Source: Lactobacillus sp.
GTDB lineage: Bacteria; Bacillota; Bacilli; Lactobacillales; Lactobacillaceae
Direction of reading: 5' to 3'
Length of the DNA stretch: 64,000 nt
NCBI GenBank assembly: GCA_030455605.1
Contig: JAKDPD010000004.1
Location: 1 to 64,000 of the forward strand
Shown: one piece after another, positions 44,102-54,484 of the stretch
Layout: each line of letters begins with the position of its first letter
Numbering within the stretch: the first letter of the stretch is position 1
The notes under the pieces: model-generated
What the model saw: the letters and a program-made list of their open reading frames with translations, nothing else
Told to the model about the DNA's origin: nothing
The model's database searches: none
Translations under genes and position numbers: made by a program

Positions 44102-45897
44102 ATGAAACTCTCAAATATGGCTAAATTTTGGATTTCTTTTGTCTTAGCCATTCCCATGCTAATTCAAATGTTGTTGATGCCATTTCATGTTATGTTTCCT
44201 GGTCATAACGAAATTGCGCTAGTCACCACCACACTTATTATGGGATTAGCTGCATTTCCTTATTGGCGAAGTGCTTGGCAAGCTTTCAAAAAACATGCCG
44301 CTAATATGAATACGCTAATTGCGCTGGGTACCTCAGCTGCTTATTTTTATAGTATTTTTGCGATGCTGACACACCGCCCCGTATACTTTGAAAGTGCCGC
44401 GTTTGTGACGGTCTTTGTCTTGCTTGGTGATGCCATGGAAGAGAAGATGAACCACAATGCTTCTCAAGCTTTAAGCGCCCTCTTAAAATTACAAGCTAAA
44501 TCAGCCCAAGTCAGTCGTGCTGGCCACTTTATCACTGTTCCCATTGCCGAGGTAAAACCGGTTGATCTTATTCGCGTTCGCCCTGGTGAAAAAGTACCCG
44601 TTGATGGCATCATTGTCTCTGGTAGTACTGACTTAGATGAATCACTAGTAACTGGTGAAAGTATGCCCGTTCATAAACAACCCAAGGATGATGTGATTGG
44701 CGCTACGCTTAACACTACTGGTACTTTCACCTTCAAAGCAACCCAAGTTGGTGCCGACACCCTGCTTGCCCAAATTGTTAATTTCGTCAAGCAGGCACAA
44801 GCAAGCCACGCCCCAATTCAAAATCTCACAGATCAATTGTCACATATTTTTGTGCCAATCGTTATCATGATTGCGATTATTACCTTTGTTGTCTGGTACA
44901 GCATATTAGCTGCACCATTGGTCGAATAATTATTGTTTGCAATTTCGGTGATGGTGATTGCCTGTCCTTGTGCCTTAGGACTTGCTACCCCAACGGCATT
45001 GATGGTCGGAACTGCCAAGAGCGCCAAGATGGGCGTCCTCATTAAAAATGGCGAAGCGCTCCAAAAAGCTAGTCAAATCACCACCCTAGTATTTGATAAA
45101 ACCGGCACCATTACCAAGGGTGAGCCAGCCGTGACCGACATTATTGGTGAGCCAGTAGTTTTACAAGTGGCCGCCAGCCTAGAGGCCGCTTCCGAACACC
45201 CCTTAGCACAAGCCATTGTCCGCCGTGCAGGATCATTACAGTTAAGTCCAGTAACAGACTTTAAAGCCGTCGCTGGAAAAGGCGTCACGGGGCAGCTAAA
45301 TGGCGAAGCAGCAGCCATTGGTAGTGCCAAGCTGCTCACTGAGGACTTGCCCGCTAAACTAAAGCAGGAAGCAGATACACTTCAACAAGCTGCTAAAACC
45401 GTCTTATATGTGAGCCTTAATCAAACAATAATTGGCCTGATTGCCTTGCAAGATACGCCTAAGGACAATGCTAAAATAGTCATGGCTACTCTAGCTAAGC
45501 GCGGCTTTAAGACCATTATGTTAACTGGTGACAACCCAGCTGTAGCAGCCCAGATTGCCCAGGAAGTTGGCATTAGTGAAGTGTTTGATGGGGTCTTACC
45601 AACGGACAAATCAGCTAAGATTGCTGACTTACAGACAAAAGGTGAAAAAGTCGCTTTTGTAGGAGATGGAATCAATGATGCCCCAGCCTTATCAACGGCC
45701 GATATTGGTATTGCAATGGGCTCAGGGACTGATATTGCTATTGAATCAGGTGATATTGTCTTAATGCAAGATGATTTAGCCGGAGTCGTTAAAGCCCTAG
45801 CCCAGAATTAGCAGGACTAGCAATGGCGTTCAGCTCCATTTCAGTTTTGCTCAGCTGATTAGCACTCAACCGCATTAAGCCAGCATCACTGGCTTAA
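44102..45897 (+). pseudogene. copA: Copper-type P1B ATPase (CopA/CopB-like), multiply disrupted
   Basis: Recognisable pump with TGESMPVH, the copper motif [22 protein letters not shown] and [12 protein letters not shown], but three lesions. TAA at 44927-44929 interrupts the frame just before the CPC helix; the frame resumes immediately ([14 protein letters not shown]). Around 45809 about 60 expected codons (the last membrane pair) are missing and the frame changes, joining to [20 protein letters not shown] then interrupts that segment before NRIKPASLA and the final TAA at 45895-45897. The N-terminal metal-binding domain is also absent. The pump cannot be functional. Confidence 0.9.
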
Positions 45898-45906
45898 ATT
45901 ACCAGC

Positions 45907-45942
45907 AAAAAACGGATCACCTAAATGGTGGTCCGTTTTTGT
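45907..45942 (-). terminator. Bidirectional terminator (gnd / copper locus)
   Basis: AAAAACGGA-CACC pairs with GGTG-TCCGTTTTT, with single mismatches, flanked by A and T runs. Confidence 0.88.
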
Positions 45943-45955
45943 TTCACATGAAACT

Positions 45956-47338
45956 TTATTTTTCTGCATACCATTCAGTATGGAAAACACCTTCACGGTC
46001 ATTGCGCAGATAAGTGTGCGCACCAAAGTAATCACGCTGTCCTTGAATCATATTTGCTGGTAACTTCGGATTAAAAATTGACTCTAAATAGTTTAACGTT
46101 GCGCTGAGTGTTGGCGTTGGTATACCGGCTGACATTGCTAACGCAATCACCTGCTTCAGCGCCGGTAAATTAGCTTTCATTAGCTGAGCAAAATATGGTG
46201 CTTCAAACAACAGGCCCATCTTTGGTTGATCAGCATATGCTGTTTCAATTTCTTGTAACATGCCCGAACGAATGATACAACCTGCCTCCCAATTTTGAGC
46301 AATCGCTGGGTAACGTAACCCCCAATTATAAGCATTAGCCGCTAAGGTAAGTTGCTGGAAGCCTTGCGCATAAGCAACCGCTTGTGCCAAATTTAAGGCT
46401 TTTTCTAGATTAGGCACGAAGTCAGCTGGCACATCACTAGTCAGTTGCGGTGCCTGACCAGAGCGCTGAGTCTGCTTACTCATAAAGCGCCCAATCACGG
46501 CCTCAGCAATCACACTGATTGGTGCACCAAGTGCTACCCCATCTTCGAGCATCCAATTGCCAGTCCCCTTATAAGAGGCCACATTAAGGATACGGTCAAT
46601 CACTTCGCCAGAACTTAAATCATCTGGTTGAGCTAACACCTTAGACGTAATCTCAATCAGATAAGCATCAAGATCGCCTTGATACCACTTTGCGAAGATT
46701 TTAGACATCTCCTGATTGCTCTTACCGGCTACGCGCAAAAGGTCATAAACTTCTGAGACCTCCTGCATAATGGCATATTCAATCCCATTATGGACCATTT
46801 TAACGTAGTGACCACTAGCTTCAGGACCAATGTAACTCACACAAGGCCGGCCACTAGGTGTCTTCGCTGCAATTGCGGCAAGAATCGGTTCAACCTGTTT
46901 GAAGGCAGCTTCATCACCGCCCGGCATTAACGCTGGACCATTTAAAGCCCCTTCTTCACCACCAGAAACACCCATCCCAATAAAATGGATACCTGCTGAA
47001 GCCAAGGCTTTAACCCGGCGATTGGTATCATGGAAATTGGAGTTGCCTCCATCGATGATAATGTCACCCGCATCCAATAAAGGTTTTAATTGCGCTAAAG
47101 TTAAATCAACTGGTTTCCCAGCTTTAATCATAATCAAAATTTTACGGGGCTTGGCTAGTGAAGCGACGAACTCCTGCCAAGTGTAGGTCGGAACTAATTT
47201 CTCATCTTCATATTTAGCCAAAGCATCCACTTCGGGACGATCGATACTAAAACCTGATACTGAGAAACCATGATTTCTGATATTCAAAGCCAAGTTCTTA
47301 CCCATCACCGCTAGGCCAACTACGCCAAATTGTTGCAT
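45956..47338 (-). CDS. gnd: 6-phosphogluconate dehydrogenase (decarboxylating), unusual cofactor-site residues
   Basis: Full-length 460-residue enzyme converting 6-phosphogluconate to ribulose 5-phosphate and CO2. It shows GLAVMGKNLALNI (dinucleotide fold), IDGGNSNFHDT, GVSGGEEGALNGPALMPGG, HYVKMVHNGIEY with the catalytic lysine, and the C-terminal RDYFGAHTY. At the end of the second beta-strand the NADP-binding Asn-Arg-Thr of typical enzymes reads Ser31-Ile32-Asp33, which removes the phosphate-binding arginine and places an acidic residue; this hints at NAD use. GGAGG precedes the ATG. It is single in its unit. Confidence 0.92.
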   Translation of the reverse strand: MQQFGVVGLAVMGKNLALNIRNHGFSVSGFSIDRPEVDALAKYEDEKLVPTYTWQEFVASLAKPRKILIMIKAGKPVDLTLAQLKPLLDAGDIIIDGGNSNFHDTNRRVKALASAGIHFIGMGVSGGEEGALNGPALMPGGDEAAFKQVEPILAAIAAKTPSGRPCVSYIGPEASGHYVKMVHNGIEYAIMQEVSEVYDLLRVAGKSNQEMSKIFAKWYQGDLDAYLIEITSKVLAQPDDLSSGEVIDRILNVASYKGTGNWMLEDGVALGAPISVIAEAVIGRFMSKQTQRSGQAPQLTSDVPADFVPNLEKALNLAQAVAYAQGFQQLTLAANAYNWGLRYPAIAQNWEAGCIIRSGMLQEIETAYADQPKMGLLFEAPYFAQLMKANLPALKQVIALAMSAGIPTPTLSATLNYLESIFNPKLPANMIQGQRDYFGAHTYLRNDREGVFHTEWYAEK

Positions 47339-47401
47339 ATACTACCTCCATCAATAAGCTCTAGCTTTAATTATAATAGAAGCCAGAGAAAAATGTACAA
47401 T

Positions 47402-47434
47402 AAAAAAGCGCTCCACAATGTGAAACGCTTTTTC
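47402..47434 (-). terminator. Terminator of pox
   Basis: Read on the minus strand, AAAAAGCGTTTCAC pairs with GTGGAGCGCTTTTTT (two mismatches), ending in T residues. Confidence 0.85.
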
Positions 47435-47475
47435 TATCAGTTAAAATGACAAGCAAGGCTTATCCCTTTGACTGA

Positions 47476-49296
47476 TTAATATTCTGAGGCACCTGAAGTC
47501 GTGTCTGGTTCTGGTTCTGGCTCTGCTTCTTCTTCAGAAGCACCTGAAGCAGCATCAGCAGCAGCGGCGTCAACGACACCATACTTTTCAGCAAAGTAGC
47601 TGAAAGGCTTCAAAGCTTGTGCTTGGTACTTCTCAACAAATGCTGGGTCGTCCAAGGTGTTTAATTCAACTGAGTAAGGCATTTCCTTAGTCAACTTAAC
47701 GTCAACTAACATTGGGCCATCACTGTTCTTCCATTCTTTAACAGCTGCTTCGAATTCAGCCTTTGAACGGACAGTAACACCCTTAACGTTCATACCTTCT
47801 GCAACCTTAGCCCAGTCGTTATCTGGAATGATAACACCTGATAAAGGTTGGTTAGATTCATCTCTTTGTTCAGCTTCGATAAAGCCAAGCGTTTCATTAG
47901 TGAAGATGACGTTCATAACGTGTTGGTTGTAACGGGCTTGAGTCAATAATTCTTGACTCATCATTGCGAAACCACCATCACCTGATAAATGCCAAACTTC
48001 GCGATCTGGATAAACCGTTGCGGCAGCAACTGCAGCAGGAGCACCGTAACCCATGGTTGCGTATAAACCTGAAGTTGACCACTTTTGATCACCGTGTAAG
48101 TTAATCAAACGAGTGAAGTTAATGTTGACATTACCAACATCAATTGCAAAGACAGCATTGTCTGCAGCTTGCTTGTCAATGACATCAAAGATAGGTTCAG
48201 TCCGAACACGACCGTTATCCTTGATAGAATCATCCTTAAAGCTGTCAAGCCAAGCTTCCCAGTTTTCACGGTCAGCTAAGCCAGCCTTGTAAAGTGGGGT
48301 TTCAGCCTTTTCTTCACCAGCATCAATTAATGCACTTAAAGACTTCTTAGCATCTGCAAGCATTGGGACATCAACAGCGTGACGTTTACCAAGTTTAGAT
48401 GAATCAACATCGATTTGAATCATCTTAGCCTTTGGATTGAAGAAGAAGACTGAGAATGGTGAGTTGTTACCAACCCAGACAACTAAGTCAGCATGAGTTT
48501 GGATATCGTTACTTGCCTTAGGGGCACAACGACCAATTGAACCAAGGTAAGCTGGGAACTTATCTTCAACAATTCCCTTAGCAATAACAGATGAAGTCAA
48601 AGGTGTCTTGAACTTGTCTGAAAATTCCTTTAGTTCTTCGCCGGCACCTTGACAACCCATACCAAAGTAAACAACTGGGTTCTTAGCTTCCTTCAACAAC
48701 TTAACTGCAGCTTCAACTGAAGTCTTAGTTGGTTCAGCATAGTTAGCGTCAACATGAGCATTAGCGTTAACACGGAAGTTATCGTTAATTTCTGCCCAAC
48801 CGAAGTCCTTAGGAATAATCAAGATAGCAGGACCCTTATGTGCATATGCTTGACGAATAGCTTCATCCATTAAAACAGGAATGGCTTCCTTAGTCTTAGC
48901 TTGGTGAACCCAAGTTGCAACATCACGGAACCAAGGTTGTTCATCGAAAGCTTGGAAGAAGTTAATGTCTTGACGACCAGTTGGTACGTTAGCAACGATT
49001 GCTACCATAGGAACCTTGTCGTATTTAGCATCATACAAACCATTCATCAAGTGAATAGCACCAGGACCAGCTGAGCCAAAGCAGACACCAACTTTACCTG
49101 AGATCTTGTATTCTGAGGAAGCAGCCAATGAAGCAGCTTCTTCATGACGAACCTCCACAAACTTAATCTTATCTTGCATTTCATGAAGTGCATTCATAGT
49201 TGAGTCGAACGAACCACCTGGATAACCATAGATGTGGCCAATTCCCCAGTCAACTAAGACTTGCAACATCGCATTTGCGCCTTTAATTTTTGCCAT
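47476..49296 (-). CDS. pox: Pyruvate oxidase
   Basis: 606-residue thiamine-diphosphate and FAD enzyme that converts pyruvate, phosphate and O2 to acetyl phosphate, CO2 and H2O2. It shows EVRHEEAASLAA with the catalytic glutamate, GSAGPGAIHLMNGLYDA, the FAD-domain centre, and the ThDP motif GDGGFAMMSQELLTQARYNQ. The last about 25 residues form an acidic, Ala/Pro/Glu-rich tail with a repeated SGASE element, which is not usual for the family. AAGGAG precedes the ATG. A promoter and cre-like sites lie upstream, consistent with catabolite control. Confidence 0.93.
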   Translation of the reverse strand: MAKIKGANAMLQVLVDWGIGHIYGYPGGSFDSTMNALHEMQDKIKFVEVRHEEAASLAASSEYKISGKVGVCFGSAGPGAIHLMNGLYDAKYDKVPMVAIVANVPTGRQDINFFQAFDEQPWFRDVATWVHQAKTKEAIPVLMDEAIRQAYAHKGPAILIIPKDFGWAEINDNFRVNANAHVDANYAEPTKTSVEAAVKLLKEAKNPVVYFGMGCQGAGEELKEFSDKFKTPLTSSVIAKGIVEDKFPAYLGSIGRCAPKASNDIQTHADLVVWVGNNSPFSVFFFNPKAKMIQIDVDSSKLGKRHAVDVPMLADAKKSLSALIDAGEEKAETPLYKAGLADRENWEAWLDSFKDDSIKDNGRVRTEPIFDVIDKQAADNAVFAIDVGNVNINFTRLINLHGDQKWSTSGLYATMGYGAPAAVAAATVYPDREVWHLSGDGGFAMMSQELLTQARYNQHVMNVIFTNETLGFIEAEQRDESNQPLSGVIIPDNDWAKVAEGMNVKGVTVRSKAEFEAAVKEWKNSDGPMLVDVKLTKEMPYSVELNTLDDPAFVEKYQAQALKPFSYFAEKYGVVDAAAADAASGASEEEAEPEPEPDTTSGASEY

Positions 49297-49359
49297 ATTA
49301 AGTGCATCTCCTTATTACAATCAATTCCAACTCGTATTAAAGCACCCGAAATTCACAAA

Positions 49360-49405
49360 TGCAAGCGTTATAATTAGCATTGTGTCAACATTGTAAGCGA
49401 TTTTT
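49360..49405 (-). promoter_or_regulatory. pox promoter with cre-like sites
   Basis: Minus-strand -35 TTACAA (49391-49396) and -10 TATAAC (49367-49372), spacing 18 nt. TGCAAGCGTTATAA (49360-49373) matches most of the CcpA cre consensus TGWAANCGNTNWCA and covers the -10 box. TGTAAGCGATTTTT (49392-49405) is a second partial match at the -35 box. CcpA bound at either would block transcription. Confidence 0.5.
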
Positions 49406-49663
49406 ATAATTATTATTTTCACAAACTTTCATAGTGAGTCGACCGTTTTGCCTTAATCATAGTGGTTCTTATTTGTGATATTGTTACTAATTTATGTCAA
49501 ATGAGTTTAAAAATGCTAAATAAAAATCAGCAAAAAAATTTGACTAACGGCTATTTTTACTCTACTAACGCGCTTTCATCCTTTGTTAGCGCGCTAAGTT
49601 ACACATCTGTAATGTAATTAATCAAAAACCGTTTTGTGCTAATAACCATTATCACTAATAACC
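49406..49663. other. AT-rich upstream region of pox with GCGC palindromes
   Basis: No gene is visible. CTAACGCGCT (49565-49574) and the palindrome TTAGCGCGCTAA (49585-49597) are two copies of one element about 21 nt apart, roughly 210 nt upstream of the pox promoter. This suggests a regulator binding site. Confidence 0.35.
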
Positions 49664-51559
49664 TTATTTCGTCTCATGATAGTGACCATTTTGAATATAA
49701 ACACTCAAAATTGCCAAATCAGCCGGATTAACACCAGAAATCCGTTCCGCTTGGGCTAACGTTTCCGGACGAATTTTAGCAAATTTCTGACGCGCTTCAG
49801 TCGCTAGCCCATCAACCTGATCATAATCGAGCTGACTGGGAATTCTTTTAGCTTCTTGGCGCTTTAAGCGATCAATCTGTTGTTGTTCTTTCTTAATGTA
49901 GCCGGCATACTTTAAGGCAATTTCAACCTGTTCCTTGACATAACGATCTGATGCTAATTTGAGATGCGTCAACATTTCAATATCATCAATCGTCACTTGT
50001 GGTCGCCGTAAGAAGAGGTCTGCCTTCACCCCATCACTCAATGGTGCTTGACCTACTTTAACCAAAAAGCTTTGGACATCATCAATCGGATGAATCGTTA
50101 AGTCATGTAGCTTGGCAATCAAATCCTGAATAGCTTGTTTCTTAGCCAAGAAGGCCTCATAGCGGTCGGTATCAATCAAGCCTAGTTTACGACCATAAGG
50201 TGTTAAGCGTAGATCAGCATTATCATGGCGTAAAATAAGGCGATATTCAGCCCGACTCGTCAGTAACCGATATGGTTCATTGGTTCCCTTGGTAACTAAA
50301 TCATCAATTAAAACACCGATATAAGCTTCATCCCTGCCTAGGGTAAAGCCAGGTTGCCCTTTAGCCGATAAGGCAGCATTAATCCCGGCAATTAGGCCTT
50401 GACCAGCAGCTTCTTCATAACCCGAGGTCCCATTCATCTGACCAGCTGTAAATAGCCCCTTAATTTTTTTAGTCTCTAAAGTATGCTTCAGTTGCCAAGG
50501 CTCAATGACATCATATTCAATCGCATATCCAGGACGCATTAATTCAGCGTGTTGCAAACCAGCGACTGAATGTAGCATCTTAAGTTGCACTTCTTCTGGC
50601 ATCGAGGTCGAAAAGTCACCCACATAAATCTCTTTCGTATGGCGACCTTCCGGTTCGAGAAAAATTTGGTGCCGATCTTTATCTGCAAAACGGATAACTT
50701 TATCTTCAATCGACGGACAATAACGGGGGCCGACCCCCTTAATCAGACCACTAAACATCGGTGCCCGGTCCAAATTATCACGGATAATTTGGTGGGTCTG
50801 CGCATTGGTATAAGTCATCCAGCAAGAAACCTGGTCACGCAAATAGTCAGCATCTTTTGAAGTAAAAGAAAAATGACGTGGTTCCTGATCGCCCGGTTCT
50901 TCTTCTGTCTGATGATAATCAATCGTATTCCCATTAACGCGAGGTGGTGTCCCTGTTTTAAAGCGGCGCAGTTTAAAGCCGAAATCAGCCAAATGTTCTG
51001 ATAACTTAATAGCCGGGGTCGTGTTATTAGGACCCGAGGAATAAGTTAATTCACCAATAATAATTTTACCGCGAGCGGCTGTCCCGGTAGTCAAAACGAC
51101 ACTTTTGGCCAGATATTTAGCACCTGTGTTAGTAACGACACCGCGACAAATACCATCCTCAACCACAAGCTGATCAACAATGGCTTGGCGCAATGTCAGA
51201 TTAGGCGTATTTTCAATCGTCCGCTTCATTTGTTCATGATATTGCCACTTGTCAGCTTGGGCACGCAGGGCTCTGACCGCTGGGCCCTTACCAGTGTTGA
51301 GCATCCGCATTTGGATATAGGTCTTATCAATATTACGGCCCATCTCACCGCCTAGAGCATCAATTTCGCGCACCACTGTTCCTTTAGCTGGTCCCCCAAC
51401 GGAAGGGTTACACGGCATGAAAGCAACCATGTCGAGCCCAATGGTGACGACTAGTGTTTTTAAGCCCATACGCGCACTAGCTAAGGCAGCTTCAGATCCG
51501 GCATGACCGGCACCAACAACAATGACATCATATTCACTTGAATTGTAAGTCTTAATCAT
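49664..51559 (-). CDS. mnmG: tRNA uridine-5-carboxymethylaminomethyl modification enzyme MnmG
   Basis: 631-residue FAD enzyme that, with MnmE, modifies wobble uridine 34 of several tRNAs. It has N-terminal [17 protein letters not shown] (FAD binding), [12 protein letters not shown] with the conserved cysteine, and [21 protein letters not shown]. Length is normal. It follows mnmE by 7 nt on the same strand, the usual origin-linked pair. Confidence 0.97.
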   Translation of the reverse strand: MIKTYNSSEYDVIVVGAGHAGSEAALASARMGLKTLVVTIGLDMVAFMPCNPSVGGPAKGTVVREIDALGGEMGRNIDKTYIQMRMLNTGKGPAVRALRAQADKWQYHEQMKRTIENTPNLTLRQAIVDQLVVEDGICRGVVTNTGAKYLAKSVVLTTGTAARGKIIIGELTYSSGPNNTTPAIKLSEHLADFGFKLRRFKTGTPPRVNGNTIDYHQTEEEPGDQEPRHFSFTSKDADYLRDQVSCWMTYTNAQTHQIIRDNLDRAPMFSGLIKGVGPRYCPSIEDKVIRFADKDRHQIFLEPEGRHTKEIYVGDFSTSMPEEVQLKMLHSVAGLQHAELMRPGYAIEYDVIEPWQLKHTLETKKIKGLFTAGQMNGTSGYEEAAGQGLIAGINAALSAKGQPGFTLGRDEAYIGVLIDDLVTKGTNEPYRLLTSRAEYRLILRHDNADLRLTPYGRKLGLIDTDRYEAFLAKKQAIQDLIAKLHDLTIHPIDDVQSFLVKVGQAPLSDGVKADLFLRRPQVTIDDIEMLTHLKLASDRYVKEQVEIALKYAGYIKKEQQQIDRLKRQEAKRIPSQLDYDQVDGLATEARQKFAKIRPETLAQAERISGVNPADLAILSVYIQNGHYHETK

Positions 51560-51566
51560 TTTTCTC

Positions 51567-52952
51567 TTACTTTCCTAAACAAAATTGGCTAAATAATTGG
51601 GTGATCAATTCATCAGGAGCACTTTCACCAGTAATTTCACCTAACGTCTCCCATGCACCCGTGAAATCAATCTGGGCCAAATCAACTGGCGTACCTGCAT
51701 CAAGCGCCGTGATGACATCTTGCAATTGATCAGACGCTTTGGTTAACAATGACACTTGACGCTGATTGCTGACAAGCACATCTTCATGACGATTCTTAAT
51801 TCCCTGAAAGAATAACGTCTTAATTTCAGCGGCCAAAGCAGATAAATTAGCCTCATGTAAAACAGAGACTGCAATCACTGGGCTAGCAGTCATCGCCTGG
51901 ATACTTTCAGCGGTAATTGCGGCCCCAAGATCGGTCTTGTTAAGGACCACGATACGCTTCTTCTGACTTGTCTTGGCTAATAATTCGCGGTCTTCAGCGG
52001 ATAATGGCTGACTGGCATCAATTAATAGGAGAATGAGATCAGCTCGAGCTAACGCCTGCTCTGAACGCGCGACCCCAATTTTCTCGACCTTATCTGCCGT
52101 CTTTCGGATACCAGCCGTATCAATTAATTCCAAGGGAATACCATCAACTGAAATCGAAGCTTCCAAGGTATCACGGGTTGTCCCGGCAACATCTGTCACA
52201 ATGGCTTGTTCACTATGGGTTAAATAATTCAATAACGAGGACTTCCCAACATTTGGTCGACCAACAATTGCCGTCGCCAGACCATTACGAAGAATTTTTC
52301 CCTCATTAGCTGTTGCCAACAACTGGCTAATTTCGGTCATGACCTGTTTGGCAGTTGCCTGCATCTGCGAAGCAGTGACGGTATCCGCATCATATTCTGG
52401 ATAATCAATATTGACCTCCACGTTAGCTAAAGTATCTAGCAATTTTTGCCGTGAGCGGCGAATCTTGGCTAACAACTTACCAGCTAATTGATTTACCGCG
52501 AGTGCCCGTGATTGATCCGTTTTAGCACGAATCAGGTCCATGGTGCTTTCCGCTTGCGTTAAATCAATCCGTCCATGTACAAACGCCCGCTTGGTAAATT
52601 CACCCGGATCAGCCATCCTAGCCCCATTTTGCAGCAGCAGCTGTAAGATGCGATTCGTAACAACAATCCCACCATGACAATTAATTTCAATAATATCTTC
52701 GCGCGTAAAGGTTTTCGGCGCCCGCATGACCGTCACCATCACCTCATCAATCACTTGCCTACCATCTGGTACCATCAAGTGGCCATAATGAATCGTGTGA
52801 CTAGGGACTTTAGTTAAATCCGCACCTTTAAAAAGCGCATTAGCGATAGTGACGGCAGCATCACCTGATAATCTCACAATCGAAATCCCACCTTCACCAA
52901 CGGGGGTTGAAATTGCTGCAATCGTATCGAATTCTGTTAATACCTGTGCCAT
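51567..52952 (-). CDS. mnmE: tRNA modification GTPase MnmE
   Basis: 461-residue GTPase partner of MnmG. It has an N-terminal formyl-THF-binding domain, then a G domain with GRPNVGKSS (G1), DVAGTTRDT (G2), DTAG (G3) and NKTD (G4), and ends with the typical C-terminal CLGK carrying the catalytic cysteine. AAAAGGAG precedes the ATG. The khpB/jag gene that often lies between yidC and mnmE in this order is absent here. Confidence 0.97.
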   Translation of the reverse strand: MAQVLTEFDTIAAISTPVGEGGISIVRLSGDAAVTIANALFKGADLTKVPSHTIHYGHLMVPDGRQVIDEVMVTVMRAPKTFTREDIIEINCHGGIVVTNRILQLLLQNGARMADPGEFTKRAFVHGRIDLTQAESTMDLIRAKTDQSRALAVNQLAGKLLAKIRRSRQKLLDTLANVEVNIDYPEYDADTVTASQMQATAKQVMTEISQLLATANEGKILRNGLATAIVGRPNVGKSSLLNYLTHSEQAIVTDVAGTTRDTLEASISVDGIPLELIDTAGIRKTADKVEKIGVARSEQALARADLILLLIDASQPLSAEDRELLAKTSQKKRIVVLNKTDLGAAITAESIQAMTASPVIAVSVLHEANLSALAAEIKTLFFQGIKNRHEDVLVSNQRQVSLLTKASDQLQDVITALDAGTPVDLAQIDFTGAWETLGEITGESAPDELITQLFSQFCLGK

Positions 52953-52971
52953 CAGCTACTCCTTTTTCAAT

Positions 52972-53012
52972 AAAAAAAGCGCAATAACCATCATTGCTGA
53001 TGGATAAAGCAC
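52972..53012 (-). terminator. Terminator after yidC
   Basis: On the minus strand CCATCA pairs with TGATGG, extended by GTGC/GCGC outer pairs, and is followed by seven T residues. It separates rnpA-yidC from mnmE-mnmG. Confidence 0.8.
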
Positions 53013-53055
53013 TTTCACCGCTTTATCTAAAATAAATTAGACGATTTTCAATTGT

Positions 53056-53925
53056 TTAATGCCGCTTAATCCGCTTATACGCGCGCCGTAATTGATGCTT
53101 ACGCATCCGTTCAGCTTCAAGTTTAGCCGCTTGTTCGCGCCGATACTTGAAAGGATTCTGCAACATAAAAGTCTGAATCACTTGGAACAAGTTCGAAATA
53201 ACCCAGTAAAGTGAGATGGCTGACTGGAAATAAATGGCCCAGACCCCAACCATCAAACTCATGCCATACATCATAAACTTAGACATCCAAGTTTGTGAAG
53301 CTTTTGGCGCTGATAATTGGCTAATATAGGTAGACAAGAAAGTAAATGCCATTGCTAAGAGAGCCATTACATAGTATGGATCAGGCTTTCCCAAGTCCAT
53401 CCAGAGGAAACGACCAGTTTGTAATTCTGGTGTCCTAAAAATGGACATATACAAAATCCACATTACTGGTAACTGAATAAGCAATGGTAAACAACCCGTA
53501 TACGGATTCACGCCAGCTTCTTTATAAAGCTTACTGGTCTCTTCTCGCAATAACTGCTGCGTTTCAGCATCACGACTAGCATACTTCTTCTGCAGTTGTG
53601 ACAGCTGTGGCTGAATTTGCTGCATCTTGCTGGTACTCTTGATTGACAGCGCATTGAGTGGGAATAATAAAATCCGAATCAATACCGTGAAAACAATAAT
53701 CGCGAGACCATAATTATTATTCAGAATTTTAGCAAGCCACAGTAGGAAAGTTGAAAAATAATAAATAATCCAGCGTTCCCACCAGCTACCACTCGTGTGT
53801 GACACTGGTGCCATGTTTTGGCCAGCGCTATTATTGGCACACCCAGTTAAGACGATTGCAATCGCAAACACGGCTAGCACTGCTAACAAGCGCTTCAGAT
53901 TTCTCTTTGTCAGAATACTTTTCAC
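53056..53925 (-). CDS. yidC: Membrane protein insertase YidC/OxaA
   Basis: 289-residue lipoprotein insertase. The lipobox LTGC gives Cys29 as lipidated residue. The five-helix YidC core follows (PLNALSIKSTSKMQQIQPQL, GCLPLLIQLPVMW, SLYWVISNLFQVIQ), with a basic C-terminal tail able to contact ribosomes (RKHQLRRAYKRIKRH). The start is GTG, overlapping the rnpA stop (TAGTG). It inserts membrane proteins with or after SecYEG. Confidence 0.96.
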   Translation of the reverse strand: MKSILTKRNLKRLLAVLAVFAIAIVLTGCANNSAGQNMAPVSHTSGSWWERWIIYYFSTFLLWLAKILNNNYGLAIIVFTVLIRILLFPLNALSIKSTSKMQQIQPQLSQLQKKYASRDAETQQLLREETSKLYKEAGVNPYTGCLPLLIQLPVMWILYMSIFRTPELQTGRFLWMDLGKPDPYYVMALLAMAFTFLSTYISQLSAPKASQTWMSKFMMYGMSLMVGVWAIYFQSAISLYWVISNLFQVIQTFMLQNPFKYRREQAAKLEAERMRKHQLRRAYKRIKRH

Positions 53926-54290
53926 TATTTTTCCTCAACTTTATCCGTTAGCGTGATGACCTGTCCCAGTTCTAAAGCGTGCAGTAAATTCCGCCGCACA
54001 GCTGGCATATCAAAGTCCCGAGCATACGGACGCATGATTACCAAGAAATCAAGCTTAGGATTAATGGCCGCCTTATTATCGGTTAACACCGCCCGGATGT
54101 AACGTTTCAGTCTATTCCTAGCAACAGCCGTGTGTCCGACCTTCTTACCTACTGAAATCCCCACACGAAAATGGTGATTTTGGTTGGCTGCTAACTTATA
54201 GACGACAAAAGCCCGATTGGCAACCGATGTACCATGTTCGAATACTTTCTGAAAATCCTTTTCGGATTTAACGCGATAAGATTTCCTCAA
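53925..54290 (-). CDS. rnpA: Ribonuclease P protein component
   Basis: 121-residue basic protein that assists RNase P RNA in tRNA 5' maturation. It shows the [29 protein letters not shown] motif region, split here as GISVGKKVG and [10 protein letters not shown]. The start is TTG. It lies downstream of rpmH and overlaps yidC by one nucleotide, the classic order. Confidence 0.95.
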   Translation of the reverse strand: MRKSYRVKSEKDFQKVFEHGTSVANRAFVVYKLAANQNHHFRVGISVGKKVGHTAVARNRLKRYIRAVLTDNKAAINPKLDFLVIMRPYARDFDMPAVRRNLLHALELGQVITLTDKVEEK

Positions 54291-54316
54291 AACGTCTCAT
54301 TCCAGTCTATTTAGAT

Positions 54317-54346
54317 TAAAAAAACCACTGGGACTCAGTGGTTTTA
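54317..54346 (-). terminator. Attenuating hairpin between rpmH and rnpA
   Basis: AAAACCACTG pairs with CAGTGGTTTT; on the minus strand a T-run follows. It overlaps the rpmH stop codon and probably lowers rnpA expression relative to rpmH. Confidence 0.75.
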
Positions 54347-54484
54347 AGCAGATAAGACTTTTCTACTCTTGGCACGGCGTCTTGCTAAAACCTTGCGGCC
54401 ATTTGATGTGCTCATCCGCTTCATGAAACCATGAACACGTGAACGATGACGCTTCTTAGGTTGGTAAGTTCTCTTAGTAGTCAT
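54344..54484 (-). CDS. rpmH: 50S ribosomal protein L34
   Basis: 46-residue highly basic protein, sequence beginning [14 protein letters not shown] and containing [19 protein letters not shown], the L34 signature; two residues longer at the N-terminus than the common form. The ATG at 54484 follows GGAGGTGC. It borders oriC. Confidence 0.97.
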   Translation of the reverse strand: MTTKRTYQPKKRHRSRVHGFMKRMSTSNGRKVLARRRAKSRKVLSA

